A DNA stretch of 64,000 nt from an uncultured Lysobacteraceae bacterium (lineage in GTDB: Bacteria > Pseudomonadota > Gammaproteobacteria > Xanthomonadales > Xanthomonadaceae). Every line of letters begins with the position of its first letter. Position 1 is the stretch's first letter. The notes under the pieces are model-generated. The model saw only the letters and a list, made by a program, of their open reading frames with translations. It was not told the DNA's origin and did not search any database. The stretch is taken from NCBI GenBank assembly GCA_937897645.1, contig CALCNV010000031.1, positions 62,001-126,000 of the forward strand, given 5' to 3'. Shown here one piece after another: positions 17,955 through 27,713 of the stretch. The translations under genes and the position numbers were made by a program.

Positions 17955-19139
17955 TCAAGGCATGGCCTCCGACAGGTCTGCTCGAAGGTCGCCGATGTTT
18001 TCTACGCCTACGCTCAGCCGCACCAGGCCGTCGACGATACCAAGCTGCATTCGACGCTCCACCGGTATCGACGCATGCGTCATCACCGCAGGATGATTGA
18101 TCAAACTTTCCACCCCACCCAGTGACTCGGCAAGGGTGAACAGCTTGGCGTTTTCGCAAAGATGCTTGGCGGCTTCGAAACCACCCTTCAACACGACAGA
18201 AATAATTCCGCCAGAACCACCCATCTGCCGCTTGGCCAGTTGGTGTTGCGGGTGTGATGGCAAACCGGGATAGATGACTCTTTCGATCGCCGGGTGCGCC
18301 TGCAGGAATTCAGCGAGCGCCAATGCATTCTCGCAATGCGCTTTCATACGCAGGTGCAGCGTCTTCAATCCGCGTAACGCGAGGAAACTGTCGAACGGGC
18401 CCTGCACCGCGCCAATCGAGTTCTGCAGGAAGGCCATCTGCTCTGCGAGTTCGGCGTCATCGCCGACGACCACCATGCCACCGACCATGTCGGAGTGGCC
18501 ATTGAGGTACTTGGTGGCGGAGTGCATGACGATGTCGGCACCCAACTGAAGTGGGCGCTGCAGGATGGGCGAGGCGAAGGTGTTGTCGACTACCACGCGC
18601 AAGCCGTGCTTGTACGCGAGTGCTGCGACGGCCTCGATGTCGACGATCTTCAACATCGGGTTGGTGGGCGTCTCTATCCACACCATTTTCGTTTCAGGAC
18701 GGATCGCGGCTTCGAATGCAGAAAGATCCGTGAGGTCGACGAAGCTGAATTCCAACCCGGCGGTGCGCTTGCGTACGCGCTCGAACAGGCGGTAGGTGCC
18801 GCCATAGATGTCGTCCATGGCGATGACGTGGCTGCCGCTGTCCAGCAATTCCAATACGGTCGACGTGGCCGCCATGCCGGAGGCGAAGGCAAACCCGCGG
18901 CTGCCGCCTTCCAACGCGGCCACGCAGCGTTCGTAGGCGAAACGGGTGGGGTTGTGGGTGCGCGAGTACTCGAAGCCCTGGTGCACGCCCGGGCTGCTCT
19001 GGGCATAGGTGGAGGTGGCATAGATGGGCGGCATGACAGCGCCCGTGCTGGGGTCCGGCGACTGTCCGCCATGGATGGCCAGCGTGCCCAGCGAGAGGCC
19101 GGGAGCGCCTGTCCCGGCGCCGGGGTTGTGTTGCGACAT
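17955..19139 (-). CDS. metB: Cystathionine gamma-synthase/lyase family PLP enzyme
   Basis: 394 residues from the ATG at 19139, preceded by AAGGA eight bases upstream. It has the Cys/Met-metabolism PLP fold: YSRTHNPTR, FASGMAATS, the Asp of VVDNTFASP and the PLP lysine in SATKYLNGHSD. It makes or splits cystathionine in transsulfuration; synthase and lyase cannot be separated by eye. It lies 98 bases downstream of the cystathionine beta-synthase gene, and the pair forms a transsulfuration unit. In Xanthomonas the gene named metB is the conserved border of the LPS O-antigen locus, and the same position is seen here. Confidence 0.88.
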   Translation of the reverse strand: MSQHNPGAGTGAPGLSLGTLAIHGGQSPDPSTGAVMPPIYATSTYAQSSPGVHQGFEYSRTHNPTRFAYERCVAALEGGSRGFAFASGMAATSTVLELLDSGSHVIAMDDIYGGTYRLFERVRKRTAGLEFSFVDLTDLSAFEAAIRPETKMVWIETPTNPMLKIVDIEAVAALAYKHGLRVVVDNTFASPILQRPLQLGADIVMHSATKYLNGHSDMVGGMVVVGDDAELAEQMAFLQNSIGAVQGPFDSFLALRGLKTLHLRMKAHCENALALAEFLQAHPAIERVIYPGLPSHPQHQLAKRQMGGSGGIISVVLKGGFEAAKHLCENAKLFTLAESLGGVESLINHPAVMTHASIPVERRMQLGIVDGLVRLSVGVENIGDLRADLSEAMP

Positions 19140-19237
19140 GACTATGTCCTTTTTGGCAGCCGGCGATTTTACCAGCTGTGGCTTAACGCACTGTCCGTGT
19201 AACGTCGTTCCTGCGTCGAATTTCGACGCCAAGGCCC

Positions 19238-20608
<1,371 letters not shown>

Positions 20609-20690
20609 GCGCTCGCGTGCTGCCGGGAAAGAAAGGGGATTATCGCACTGCCCGACCCCGCCCCGGCGATACGGCTGGGCGGGTGCAGGA

Positions 20691-20721
20691 AGGCAAAAGC
20701 CCGCGACTCACGGCGCGGGCT
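20691..20721 (-). terminator. Probable Rho-independent terminator of the ydcH-like gene
   Basis: On the minus strand GCCCGCG and CGCGGGC form a perfect 7-bp stem around an 8-base loop, followed by TTTTGCC. It lies about 100 bases after the stop codon of the YdcH-like gene and before cbs. Confidence 0.7.
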
Positions 20722-20819
20722 CTTGGGGTGGGGGAAGTGGCGCGGACGGCGACAGACGACGAGGTGGCTGTCGCCGCCCGCGACAATGGAACGCGGGTGG
20801 TGGAGCAGAGGGACGGACG

Positions 20820-21038
20820 TCAGTGGGGTTTGGCGTCGTAGATTCGCAGGAGTCGTTCCTTGGCCGCCAGCTTTTCGCGCTTCATGCGGCCCAGGGTTGT
20901 GGTGTCGATGGGCAGCACGCCCAGCTCGGCATCGGTCACTTTCTTGTTCAATTCACGGTGTCGCTGGTACAGCTGCTTGAATTCCGGGTCGGCCTTGATG
21001 AGCGCGTCGATTTCGGTCTGCGGTTGTCCTTCGAACAT
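20820..21038 (-). CDS. YdcH/DUF465 family small protein
   Basis: 72 residues, nearly all helical and charged (FKQLYQRHRELNKKVTDAE, LGRMKREKLAAKERL), matching the DUF465/YdcH family, small proteins that form a two-helix coiled coil and have no firmly known role. A clear AAGGAG lies ten bases upstream of the ATG. It stands alone between the OmpA-like gene and cbs and appears to have its own terminator. Confidence 0.85.
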   Translation of the reverse strand: MFEGQPQTEIDALIKADPEFKQLYQRHRELNKKVTDAELGVLPIDTTTLGRMKREKLAAKERLLRIYDAKPH

Positions 21039-21388
21039 GGGGTGGTTCTCCTTCAGCGGAAATACGAACGCCCCGGCCTGTACAGGCGCGGGGCGTTGGC
21101 TTGGGAGCGGAGCAGCGGGTGGTGGCGGACACAGACTCCGGAAGTGTCCGCACTGGCCTGGCAGCCGGTGGCGGTCTCCTGGGGAATGTGGATCAGCGTC
21201 ATCGGCCCGATTCTCCGGTGGACCAAGCGACAGGTGCCGCTTGGGTATACGACCCTACTCTTCGAAATCGGCGTCCGCAACCACTTCCCCAAGTGCTTGA
21301 TCGGCGTGGAAATTTTGGCTGTCGGCGGGTGGCCGCCCGATCGCCGAAAAGCCAAGGGGCCACGTGCAAGCTATTGTTTTTAATCTAT
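21039..21388. other. Intergenic region with a GC-rich hairpin
   Basis: About 350 bases without a convincing gene. At 21067-21097 AACGCCCCG and CGGGGCGTT form a perfect 9-bp stem, with CCTG/CAGG pairing inside; there is no T-run, so it may be a leader structure or a terminator of the OmpA-like transcript. A minus-strand frame at 21053-21355 runs through this hairpin and shows no family features. Confidence 0.5.
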
Positions 21389-22267
21389 TTATGGCAGCGC
21401 GAGGATCACATCCACGGCACGGCTGCGGCTGCCGTTACCCTTGGCCGCCGACTGCAGCCGGGCCTTGGGCACGCCCGCGGCGACCAGTGCGTCTCTCACC
21501 GTATCGGCACGGCGCTGGCCGGGGGTCTGGGCATCGCCAAAGCCTTCGATACGCGCCTTGGCCTTGGGGTTGGCCTGCAGGTAGGCGGCCAGGGCGGAAA
21601 CCTGCGACGCACCCGCGTCGGAAAGCTTGGGCACGCCGGCACCAAAGGCATTGCTGCCCAGGGTGAAGACCTCACCACGCGCCTCGAACTTGGAGGCGGG
21701 CAACTTGGCGCCCGACATCAGTTCGGCCTCTTCGCGGGCCAGACGTGCTTCCTTCTGGCGGGCGGCGCTGAGGCGGGCGGCCTGTTCGCCGGTGACCGAG
21801 GTCAAGGTCTCTTCGGCATCCTGGCGGGCCACGGTCTCGGCTTCGGCGGCCAGGCGCAGTTGCTCGGCTTCCTCGGCCTGGATCTGGGCCTGGATACGCA
21901 GGCGCTCGGCTTCCTGGCGCGCGCGCGCGGCGTCGCGGCGGCTGGCTTCCACCAGCAATTCACTGCGTGTGCGCTCCAACCGGTCAGCCTCGCGGCGCGC
22001 GGATTCGGCGCGTGCGGCGGTTTCGGCGATCTCGACCCGACGATCCGCCACATACAGCGCCGCGTCGCGCTGCTTGCCGCGGGCTTTGGCCAGCACGGCC
22101 ACGGCCTGCTGTGCCTGCAGGCGTTCGTAGGCACCGAATTCGACCAAGTCCGGATCCGCCTGCAAGGTCGCCAGGCGCTGGTTGAGCGCGACGACTTCCG
22201 GGCGCTCTGCGGACCATGCCGGCAGAGCGGCGAGCATCAGCAAAGCGGCGAGCAGGTGCTTGTTCAT
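21389..22267 (-). CDS. OmpA-family envelope protein with helical DUF4398-like N-terminal region
   Basis: 292 residues. A signal peptide (cleavage after PAWSA) is followed by about 140 residues of charged helix rich in Ala, Glu and Arg, with strong coiled-coil character. The C-terminal 100 residues form an OmpA-like domain (FTLGSNAFGAGVPKLSD, IEGFGDAQTPGQRRADTVRDAL as two parts), which in the family binds peptidoglycan. Its start overlaps the stop of the DUF4398 gene by four bases. The pair probably acts together in the periplasm at the cell wall. Confidence 0.82.
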   Translation of the reverse strand: MNKHLLAALLMLAALPAWSAERPEVVALNQRLATLQADPDLVEFGAYERLQAQQAVAVLAKARGKQRDAALYVADRRVEIAETAARAESARREADRLERTRSELLVEASRRDAARARQEAERLRIQAQIQAEEAEQLRLAAEAETVARQDAEETLTSVTGEQAARLSAARQKEARLAREEAELMSGAKLPASKFEARGEVFTLGSNAFGAGVPKLSDAGASQVSALAAYLQANPKAKARIEGFGDAQTPGQRRADTVRDALVAAGVPKARLQSAAKGNGSRSRAVDVILALP

Positions 22268-22662
22268 GGCTGCACCTCCACGCCCAGCGTGCGTTGCAGC
22301 TCGCTGATCTCGGCGCGGCGCTGCTGCAATTCCGCAGTGGCCACCGCTTCGTTGCTACGCACGCGGGCCAGGTCGGCATCGGCGGCGGCACGCAAGGCCA
22401 GCGGTGGGGCCAGCTTGCGATTGCGGCGATCGGAAGCCGCGGCCTGGGCCTGGGCCAAGCCACTGCGCGCGGCATTGATCAGGTCAGGCGCGTACTGGTC
22501 GGCATCGGCCTGGTCGGCACGACTGACTGCCTGCTGTGCGGCCAGCAGTTCCGGCATGGGCGCGTCCTGGGCTGCTGCAGGCACGACCAGTGCGAGCGCG
22601 ACGGCGAATGCGCCAACCATCACACACAGGGACCGACGGAATTGTGCGAAGCTACGATGCAT
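22264..22662 (-). CDS. DUF4398 domain-containing secreted protein
   Basis: 132 residues from the ATG at 22662. A signal peptide ends near VPAAAQ, then a helical region with alternating Ala and charged residues (LLAAQQAVSRADQADADQY, LINAARSGLAQAQAAA) fits the DUF4398 family, which usually lies next to OmpA-like genes. The last codons overlap the start of the OmpA-like gene. It is divergent from the PilT/PilU-family gene with 94 bases between the starts, which must hold both promoters. Confidence 0.75.
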   Translation of the reverse strand: MHRSFAQFRRSLCVMVGAFAVALALVVPAAAQDAPMPELLAAQQAVSRADQADADQYAPDLINAARSGLAQAQAAASDRRNRKLAPPLALRAAADADLARVRSNEAVATAELQQRRAEISELQRTLGVEVQP

Positions 22663-22756
22663 AGGAGTGCCGTGGCGTTGGTGGGAATGCGCGGCCATTG
22701 TCGGAAGCCTGCGTCGCACATGCAACGTGCGAGGCCAATGTTGGGGAACATCGCAC

Positions 22757-23899
22757 ATGGATATCGGCTACTTCCTGAAGCTGATGACGGAAAAGAACGC
22801 CTCGGACATGTTCCTGACCACGGGGGCACCGGTCTACATCAAGATCGAAGGCAAGCTGTATCCGTTGGGCAACACCGGCCTGCCCGCGGGCATGGTCAAG
22901 AAGATCGCCTATTCGCTGATGGATGAAGGCCAGGTGCCGCAGTTCGAACGCGACCTGGAGCTGAACATGGCGCTGGCCCTGCAGGACGCCGGCCGCTTCC
23001 GCATCAACGTGTTCAAGCAGCGCGGCGAAGTGGGCATGGTGATCCGCGCGATCCGCAGCGTGATCCCGACCATTGAAGAACTGAACCTGCCGCAGGTGCT
23101 CAAGGACATCATCATGACCCCGCGCGGGCTGGTGTTGTTGGTCGGCTCCACCGGCTCGGGCAAGTCCACGTCGCTGGCGTCGATGATCGATTACCGCAAC
23201 ACCAACACCACCGGCCACATCCTCACCATCGAGGATCCGATCGAATACCTGCATCGCCACAAGCAGTCCATCGTCAACCAGCGTGAAGTTGGTTTGGATA
23301 CGCATGCGTTCCACAACGCGCTGAAGAACGCGATGCGTGAAGCACCTGACGTGATCCTGATCGGCGAAATCCTGGATGCGACCACGATGGAAGCCGCGAT
23401 CTCGTTCGCCGAAACCGGGCATCTATGCCTGGCGACGCTGCACTCGAACAACGCCGACCAGACCATCGAGCGCATCCTCAACTTCTTCCCGGAAACCGCG
23501 CACAAGAACGTGCTGATGAACCTGGCGCTGAATTTGCGCGCCGTAGTGTCCCAGCGCCTGGTCAAGGGCAAGGACGGCCGCCGCATGCCGGCCGCCGAAG
23601 TGTTGATCAACACGCCGATGATCCGCGATCTGCTGCGTCGCGGCCAGGTGCACGAGATCAAGGCAGCGATGGAAGGCACCCTGGAAGAAGGCATGGAGTC
23701 GTTCGACCAGTGCCTGTTCCGCATGGTCAAGGAAGGCCGCATCGAGCAGGAAGAAGCCCTGCGTGCCGCCGATTCACGCGACGGCCTGGCCCTGAAGTTC
23801 CGCCTCTCCGAAGGCAGCGCCGGCGAGCATGATCCGTACGCGGATTACGACGCGGCGTCGAGTGGTGCTTCGCCGAGGATTACGCAAGGGTTTGGTTGA
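22757..23899 (+). CDS. PilT/PilU-family type IV pilus ATPase
   Basis: 380 residues from the ATG at 22757. It has an N-terminal PAS-like half (FLKLMTEKNASDMFLTTGAP) and a RecA-like core with Walker A GSTGSGKSTS, an Asp box ILTIEDPIEYLH, a Walker B region APDVILIGE and the His box GHLCLATLHSNN. It retracts type IV pili, or assists PilT, at the inner membrane. Classic PilT and PilU have Arg in GE(I/V)R; here the sequence is GEILD, so an Arg is replaced by Leu. There is no pilT beside it. It may be PilU or a further paralogue. A longer upstream frame (from 21101) is antisense to the OmpA-like gene and is not coding. Confidence 0.88.
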   Translation: MDIGYFLKLMTEKNASDMFLTTGAPVYIKIEGKLYPLGNTGLPAGMVKKIAYSLMDEGQVPQFERDLELNMALALQDAGRFRINVFKQRGEVGMVIRAIRSVIPTIEELNLPQVLKDIIMTPRGLVLLVGSTGSGKSTSLASMIDYRNTNTTGHILTIEDPIEYLHRHKQSIVNQREVGLDTHAFHNALKNAMREAPDVILIGEILDATTMEAAISFAETGHLCLATLHSNNADQTIERILNFFPETAHKNVLMNLALNLRAVVSQRLVKGKDGRRMPAAEVLINTPMIRDLLRRGQVHEIKAAMEGTLEEGMESFDQCLFRMVKEGRIEQEEALRAADSRDGLALKFRLSEGSAGEHDPYADYDAASSGASPRITQGFG

Positions 23900-23925
23900 T
23901 TGGGTGGTTGGGACGAATTTCACTG

Positions 23926-24396
23926 ATGAAAAGCGCAACTCTAAAGCCCAAACTTTCATTAGCTACACTTACCCCCATCTGTCTGATGCTGGCAATTAAC
24001 GTTTCTGGGTGTAATCCCGAAGATCGAAAAAAGCCTGATTGGCAAGAAATGCGTTCATTTCGCATAAGTAAAATGACAGACCAGCAGATTCGTGATCTTC
24101 GCGCTAAGGCCGAGACACAGTATCAGCAGGATGTAGAAGATCAGAAAGAGATGGCAACTCGGTTCTGGAAAGAGTGGTCTGCACTTCAGTTGAAATGTAC
24201 TGACGTAGTATTTCAATCGCGAAACAAAGCCGAGTGTGAGCAACCATTGCCATTAGACTCGGCAACCATGGGACAACTGCCCTCTTACCATCAAACTGCT
24301 GAAGAAATGTTCGAAACATCGGTGATGGGCCCATGTGACGTAGCCGAAACCGTATCAAGAGCAAGAGAATGGGGGTGTTTACCAAAACGTCCGTAA
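23926..24396 (+). CDS. Small hypothetical lipoprotein
   Basis: 156 residues. The signal sequence ends in NVSGC, with Cys29 as the probable lipidation site. The mature part is charged and helical in its first half (MTDQQIRDLRAKAETQYQQD) and carries four further cysteines. It is AT-richer than its neighbours, which suggests a recent arrival. I do not recognise a family. It starts 26 bases after the pilus ATPase gene but has no clear link with it. Confidence 0.55.
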   Translation: MKSATLKPKLSLATLTPICLMLAINVSGCNPEDRKKPDWQEMRSFRISKMTDQQIRDLRAKAETQYQQDVEDQKEMATRFWKEWSALQLKCTDVVFQSRNKAECEQPLPLDSATMGQLPSYHQTAEEMFETSVMGPCDVAETVSRAREWGCLPKRP

Positions 24397-24446
24397 TTTT
24401 GGCGGAGGGAAACCTGATTAGGGTTAGCAACCGAAGCCAACGTAAC

Positions 24447-24522
24447 CCGGGTAAGCGAAGCGCACCCGGGGGCGCTATACACGGATGCTCCACGTTTCCC
24501 GGGTGCGCTTCGCTTACCCGGG
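24447..24522. repeat. REP-like inverted pair, CCCGGGTAAGCG family
   Basis: A 25-base unit starting CCCGGGTAAGCGAAGCG at 24447-24471 is repeated in inverse orientation at 24498-24522. The two copies are perfectly complementary and are separated by 26 bases, so a long hairpin can form. Confidence 0.85.
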
Positions 24523-24570
24523 CTACTTAGTGGATCGACCAGTACTCCAAGAAAGCCACTTAAAAATAAT

Positions 24571-24660
24571 GTCGTCATCCCCGCGAAGGCGGGGGCCCGG
24601 CGACTTCAGCTTTCAATCGCAGCAAGGCACTGGTTTCCCGCCTTCGCGAGAATGACGAAC
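24571..24660. repeat. REP-like inverted pair, CCCGCGAAGGCGGG family
   Basis: GTCGTCATCCCCGCGAAGG begins at 24571 and its inverse (CGCCTTCGCGAGAATGACG) ends at 24659. Related pairs lie at 36901-36985 and 42371-42486. This is a frequent intergenic repeat type in Xanthomonadaceae. Confidence 0.8.
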
Positions 24661-24703
24661 AAAAGAACTCAGTGCGTAGCAAGGACTCGCAGTACAGCTC
24701 AGC

Positions 24704-25369
24704 CTATCCCGCCTGCTGCGCATCCGGCTGCTTCTCCGGACGGGCGTCCGCGAAGGCGGGTAATTCCAGGCACGCGGCTTCGATGCGCGTGATCGTCGGG
24801 AACGCGGCCATGTCCACGCCGAAGCGTCGTGCGTTGAAGACCTGCGGCACCAGGCAGCAATCCGCCAGCCCGGGTGCCTGCCCGTGGCAATACGTGCCGG
24901 TCGCGGCGTCGTTGGCCAGCAAGGCTTCCATCGCATCGAAGCCTTCGACGATCCAGTGTTTCACCCACTCGTCGCGCTCCGCTTGCGGCACGCTCCAGGT
25001 GTTTTCGAAATACTGCAACACGCGCAGGTTGTTGAGTGGATGGATGTCGGCGGCGACCAACTGCGCCAGGCTGCGCACGCGGGCGCGGTCGCGCGCCGTC
25101 ATCGGTAGCAGGCGCGGCGAAGGCCACGCCTCGTCCAGGTATTCCAGGATCGCCAGCGACTGCCGGATCACGCGCACGCCATGGGTCAGCGTGGGCACCA
25201 GTTGCTGCGGGTTGAGGGTCGCGTACTCGGCCTGGTGCTGCTCGCCACCGTCGCGTACCAGATGCACCGGCACGGTTTCGTAACGCAGCCCTTTCAGGTT
25301 CAGGCCGATGCGCACGCGATAGGCAGCACTGGAGCGCCAGTAGGAATACAGCCGCAGTTGCTCACCCAT
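24704..25369 (-). CDS. maiA: Maleylacetoacetate isomerase (zeta-class GST)
   Basis: 221 residues. The N-terminus reads LYSYWRSSAAYRVRIGLNLKG, here in parts (LYSYWRSSAAYRVRI), matching the SSxxxRVR active-site motif of zeta-class glutathione transferases. The glutathione-binding NPQQLVPTL and QSLAILEYLDE follow. It isomerises maleylacetoacetate to fumarylacetoacetate in tyrosine breakdown. The next gene upstream on the same strand is a fumarylacetoacetate hydrolase, the following step of the same pathway. Confidence 0.9.
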   Translation of the reverse strand: MGEQLRLYSYWRSSAAYRVRIGLNLKGLRYETVPVHLVRDGGEQHQAEYATLNPQQLVPTLTHGVRVIRQSLAILEYLDEAWPSPRLLPMTARDRARVRSLAQLVAADIHPLNNLRVLQYFENTWSVPQAERDEWVKHWIVEGFDAMEALLANDAATGTYCHGQAPGLADCCLVPQVFNARRFGVDMAAFPTITRIEAACLELPAFADARPEKQPDAQQAG

Positions 25370-25469
25370 GCTGCCAGTCCCCGGCTTGAGTTGACGATCC
25401 TGTAGAAGAGGGGCGCATGCGGGTCAAGCCGGCGGGATGGCAACCCAACATTTGCGCCCTGCCGGTGCC

Positions 25470-26459
25470 TCAGGGCAAGGGATATTGTTCGATCCGCTGC
25501 TCGATGGCCCCGAAAATGGGACTTCCATCACGCTTTGTCATTTCAATCCGCACCACATCCCCGAACTTCATGAAGGGAGTGCTGGCCTTGCCGTCGCGCA
25601 GGGTTTCCACCACGCGCTGCTCGGCGAAGCACGACGCGCCCTTGGACGTGTCCTCGTTGGCGATGGTGCCGGAGCCGACGATGGTGCCCGCCGACAACGG
25701 CCGCGTCTTGGCCGCGTGCGCCACCAGTTGCGAGAAATCGAACTGCATGTCCACGCCCGCTTCCGGCGCGCCGAACCACTCGCCGTTGATATGCGTCAGC
25801 AACGGCAGGTGCAGCTTGTTGTCGCGCCAGGCATCGTCCAGTTCGTCGGGCGTGACGAACACCGGCGACAGCGCCGAACGCGGCTTGGACTGCAGGAAGC
25901 CGAAGCCTTTGGCCAGTTCGCCCGGGATGAGGTTGCGCAGCGATACGTCGTTGACCAGGCCGATGAGCTGGATGTGCGCGGCCGCCTGCGCCGGCGTAAC
26001 CGCCATCGGCACGTCGTCGGTGATCACCACGATTTCCGCTTCCAGGTCGATGCCGTAGTCCTCGCTGACCACGCGCACTGCATCGCGCGGGCCGTAAAAA
26101 CTGGCGCTGGTGGCCTGGTACATCAGCGGATCGGTGTAGAAGCTTTCCGGTACCTCGGCACCGCGTGCACGGCGCACGCGCTCCACGTGCGGCAGGTAAG
26201 CGCTGCCGTCGACGAACTCATAGGCGCGTGGCAACGGCGCCGCGAGGGCGTTGAAATCCAGGTCGAACACGCCGTCGGCGTCGCCGTGGTTCAACGATTC
26301 GGACAGTGCGTTCAAGCGCGGGGCCACGTTGGACCAGTCTTCCAGTGCCAACTGCAGGGTCGCCGCAATGCCGGTCGCGCGCACGGCGCGGGCCAGGTCA
26401 CGCGAGACCACGACCAGGGTGCCGTCGCGGCCCCCTTCCTTCAACGAACCCAGCTTCAT
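25470..26459 (-). CDS. fahA: Fumarylacetoacetate hydrolase family protein
   Basis: 329 residues of the FAH fold, with acidic metal-binding residues in DLEAEIVVITDDVP, the segment GLVNDVSLRNL and the late GTIANEDTSKGASC. The protein begins MKLGSLKEGGRDGTLVVVS, as usual for the proteobacterial form. It cleaves fumarylacetoacetate to fumarate and acetoacetate, the last step of tyrosine catabolism. It lies 100 bases upstream of maiA in the same direction. A broader FAH-family activity cannot be excluded, but the neighbour supports this call. Confidence 0.87.
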   Translation of the reverse strand: MKLGSLKEGGRDGTLVVVSRDLARAVRATGIAATLQLALEDWSNVAPRLNALSESLNHGDADGVFDLDFNALAAPLPRAYEFVDGSAYLPHVERVRRARGAEVPESFYTDPLMYQATSASFYGPRDAVRVVSEDYGIDLEAEIVVITDDVPMAVTPAQAAAHIQLIGLVNDVSLRNLIPGELAKGFGFLQSKPRSALSPVFVTPDELDDAWRDNKLHLPLLTHINGEWFGAPEAGVDMQFDFSQLVAHAAKTRPLSAGTIVGSGTIANEDTSKGASCFAEQRVVETLRDGKASTPFMKFGDVVRIEMTKRDGSPIFGAIEQRIEQYPLP

Positions 26460-26542
26460 TGGAATCTCCCTTACCTGCGCGCCTGCGCCATGGTTTCAAT
26501 TGTAACTAAGTTTGTTGGGTCAAGTGATCGAAGGGCAGAGCC

Positions 26543-26629
26543 TTGGACACGGATCAGGACGGATTGAAGCAGAGAAGGCAAAAAAGCTTTTTTTACAGAT
26601 TCGCTTCTATCGGCCCTGATCCGTGCCAA
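26543..26629 (-). repeat. Long imperfect inverted repeat related to 29511-29585
   Basis: TTGGACACGGATCAGG at one end and CCTGATCCGTGCCAA at the other form an inverted repeat with an AT-rich centre. On the minus strand it starts like the element at 29511 (TTGG.C.CGGATCA.GGCCGATA), so both belong to one family in opposite orientation. Confidence 0.65.
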
Positions 26630-26670
26630 AAGCTCTTCCTCTCTTTGGAGAAAACCCGCTGCAAACGGGA

Positions 26671-27408
26671 TCACTCGTCGCCCTGGAATCCGCCCGCCCG
26701 ATACGTCAGCACCAAGGTATCCCGGTAACCATAATCCTGCTGGGGTTGGATAGGCGTGGATTCGTGGATCACGCGGGTGTCGTCCAGCAACATCAGGGTC
26801 CACGGTTCGGTCAGGGTGAAGCGCTGGCCGTCGGGGCCGTTGGCCGCGAACACCCGTGTCTCGCCGCCGCTGACCCCATGGCGACCCACCAGCATCACCG
26901 CCACGAAATCCACGCCGTCGCGGTGCGCGCCTTCGGGCGTGGGCCGGCCGATGCCGTCAGTCGTGTCGATGCGGAACTGGTGTGCTTCCACGAACCAGGG
27001 TTGTTCTCCACGCACGGCATCGCAGACCGTGCCCAACGCATCCAGCAGTTGCGTCCAGGCTGGCCGGGCGACGGTACCGGCCTGCATCGGCTCGAACCAG
27101 CGGCGCATGCCGCCGTGCAGGGCGTTGTATTCCTCCGACTGCCAATGCGCGCGATGCGGTGCCTGGGTCGCTGTGCCGTGGTCAACCACGAAACAGGAAT
27201 GGCGGCGCTTGCGGTAATTGCCACCGTCCTTGAGGTAGCGGTCGGGCTGCAGGTCGTCCCAGTCGGGCCTGAGTGCCTCGAGGACCTGCAGGTCGAAACC
27301 GCAAAGCTCAGCCACGCTGCCCGGCGCCAGCACGGCATAGCCACGCTCACGCAAGGAGGCCGACAGGTCGGTGGTAGAGGTGAAAGGGGGAGAAAAACTG
27401 GCGACCAT
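26671..27408 (-). CDS. 2OG-Fe(II) dioxygenase family protein (DUF2257-type)
   Basis: 245 residues. The metal-binding HxD is in GAHRDGVDFVAVMLVGRH, cited in two parts (AHRDGVDF, VMLVGRHG), and the distal His and the 2-oxoglutarate Arg in DTRVIHESTPI and YRDTLVLTYRAGG. This is the pattern of the 2OG-Fe dioxygenase family that includes amino-acid hydroxylases such as isoleucine dioxygenase. Substrate is unknown. It stands alone between fahA and the tRNA gene. Confidence 0.82.
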   Translation of the reverse strand: MVASFSPPFTSTTDLSASLRERGYAVLAPGSVAELCGFDLQVLEALRPDWDDLQPDRYLKDGGNYRKRRHSCFVVDHGTATQAPHRAHWQSEEYNALHGGMRRWFEPMQAGTVARPAWTQLLDALGTVCDAVRGEQPWFVEAHQFRIDTTDGIGRPTPEGAHRDGVDFVAVMLVGRHGVSGGETRVFAANGPDGQRFTLTEPWTLMLLDDTRVIHESTPIQPQQDYGYRDTLVLTYRAGGFQGDE

Positions 27409-27713
27409 GGAAAGCCCGTGACATTTACGGCAGGTTCGGATGGATCAATCCCGTTCGTGGCCAGCACCGGATCAAGTCCGGGAAAGGCGCTGTCGAACCA
27501 CGTGACTGGCGGGACGACCAACGGTTGTCGATTGTCGCTTGTTTGCGTTCCGCGCGAAAAGCGCGGATTCGCCGACGCCACGCATGGATCCACGGCGAAG
27601 TGCGGATGCCCGTCGGCAAAGCGCCCTGCCAGAAATGCAGAAGCCCGCACGGGGCGGGCTTCTGCTGCGAAGGCCAGTACCGGCCCTTGCGATGTTGCTG
27701 TACGACTTTGATA
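27409..27713. other. Intergenic region between the dioxygenase gene and tRNA-Gln
   Basis: About 300 bases with the strong hairpin at 27637-27665 near the tRNA side. The rest should contain the dioxygenase promoter. I see no gene with family features. Confidence 0.5.
27637..27665 (-). terminator. Strong hairpin downstream of tRNA-Gln
   Basis: GCAGAAGCCCGC and GCGGGCTTCTGC form a perfect 12-bp stem with a five-base loop. On the minus strand it is followed by ATTTCT, a weak T-tract, and it lies about 50 bases past the tRNA 3' end. Confidence 0.7.

Larger units (their letters stand above)
24397..24703. other. Intergenic region filled by repeats
   Basis: About 300 bases between convergent genes. 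It holds an inverted pair of a CCCGGG-ended palindrome (24447-24522) and an inverted pair of the GTCATCCCCGCGAAGGCGGG type (24571-24660). No gene is seen. Confidence 0.7.

Noticed and set aside
21053..21355. 100-residue minus-strand frame before the YdcH-like gene
   Set aside because: It runs through a strong hairpin, has no clear ribosome-binding site and no family features.
21101..22756. Long plus-strand open frame joined to the pilus ATPase frame
   Set aside because: It is antisense to two well-supported envelope genes, has GC-rich shadow composition (Gly, Ala, Arg runs), and the ATPase has its own good start at 22757.
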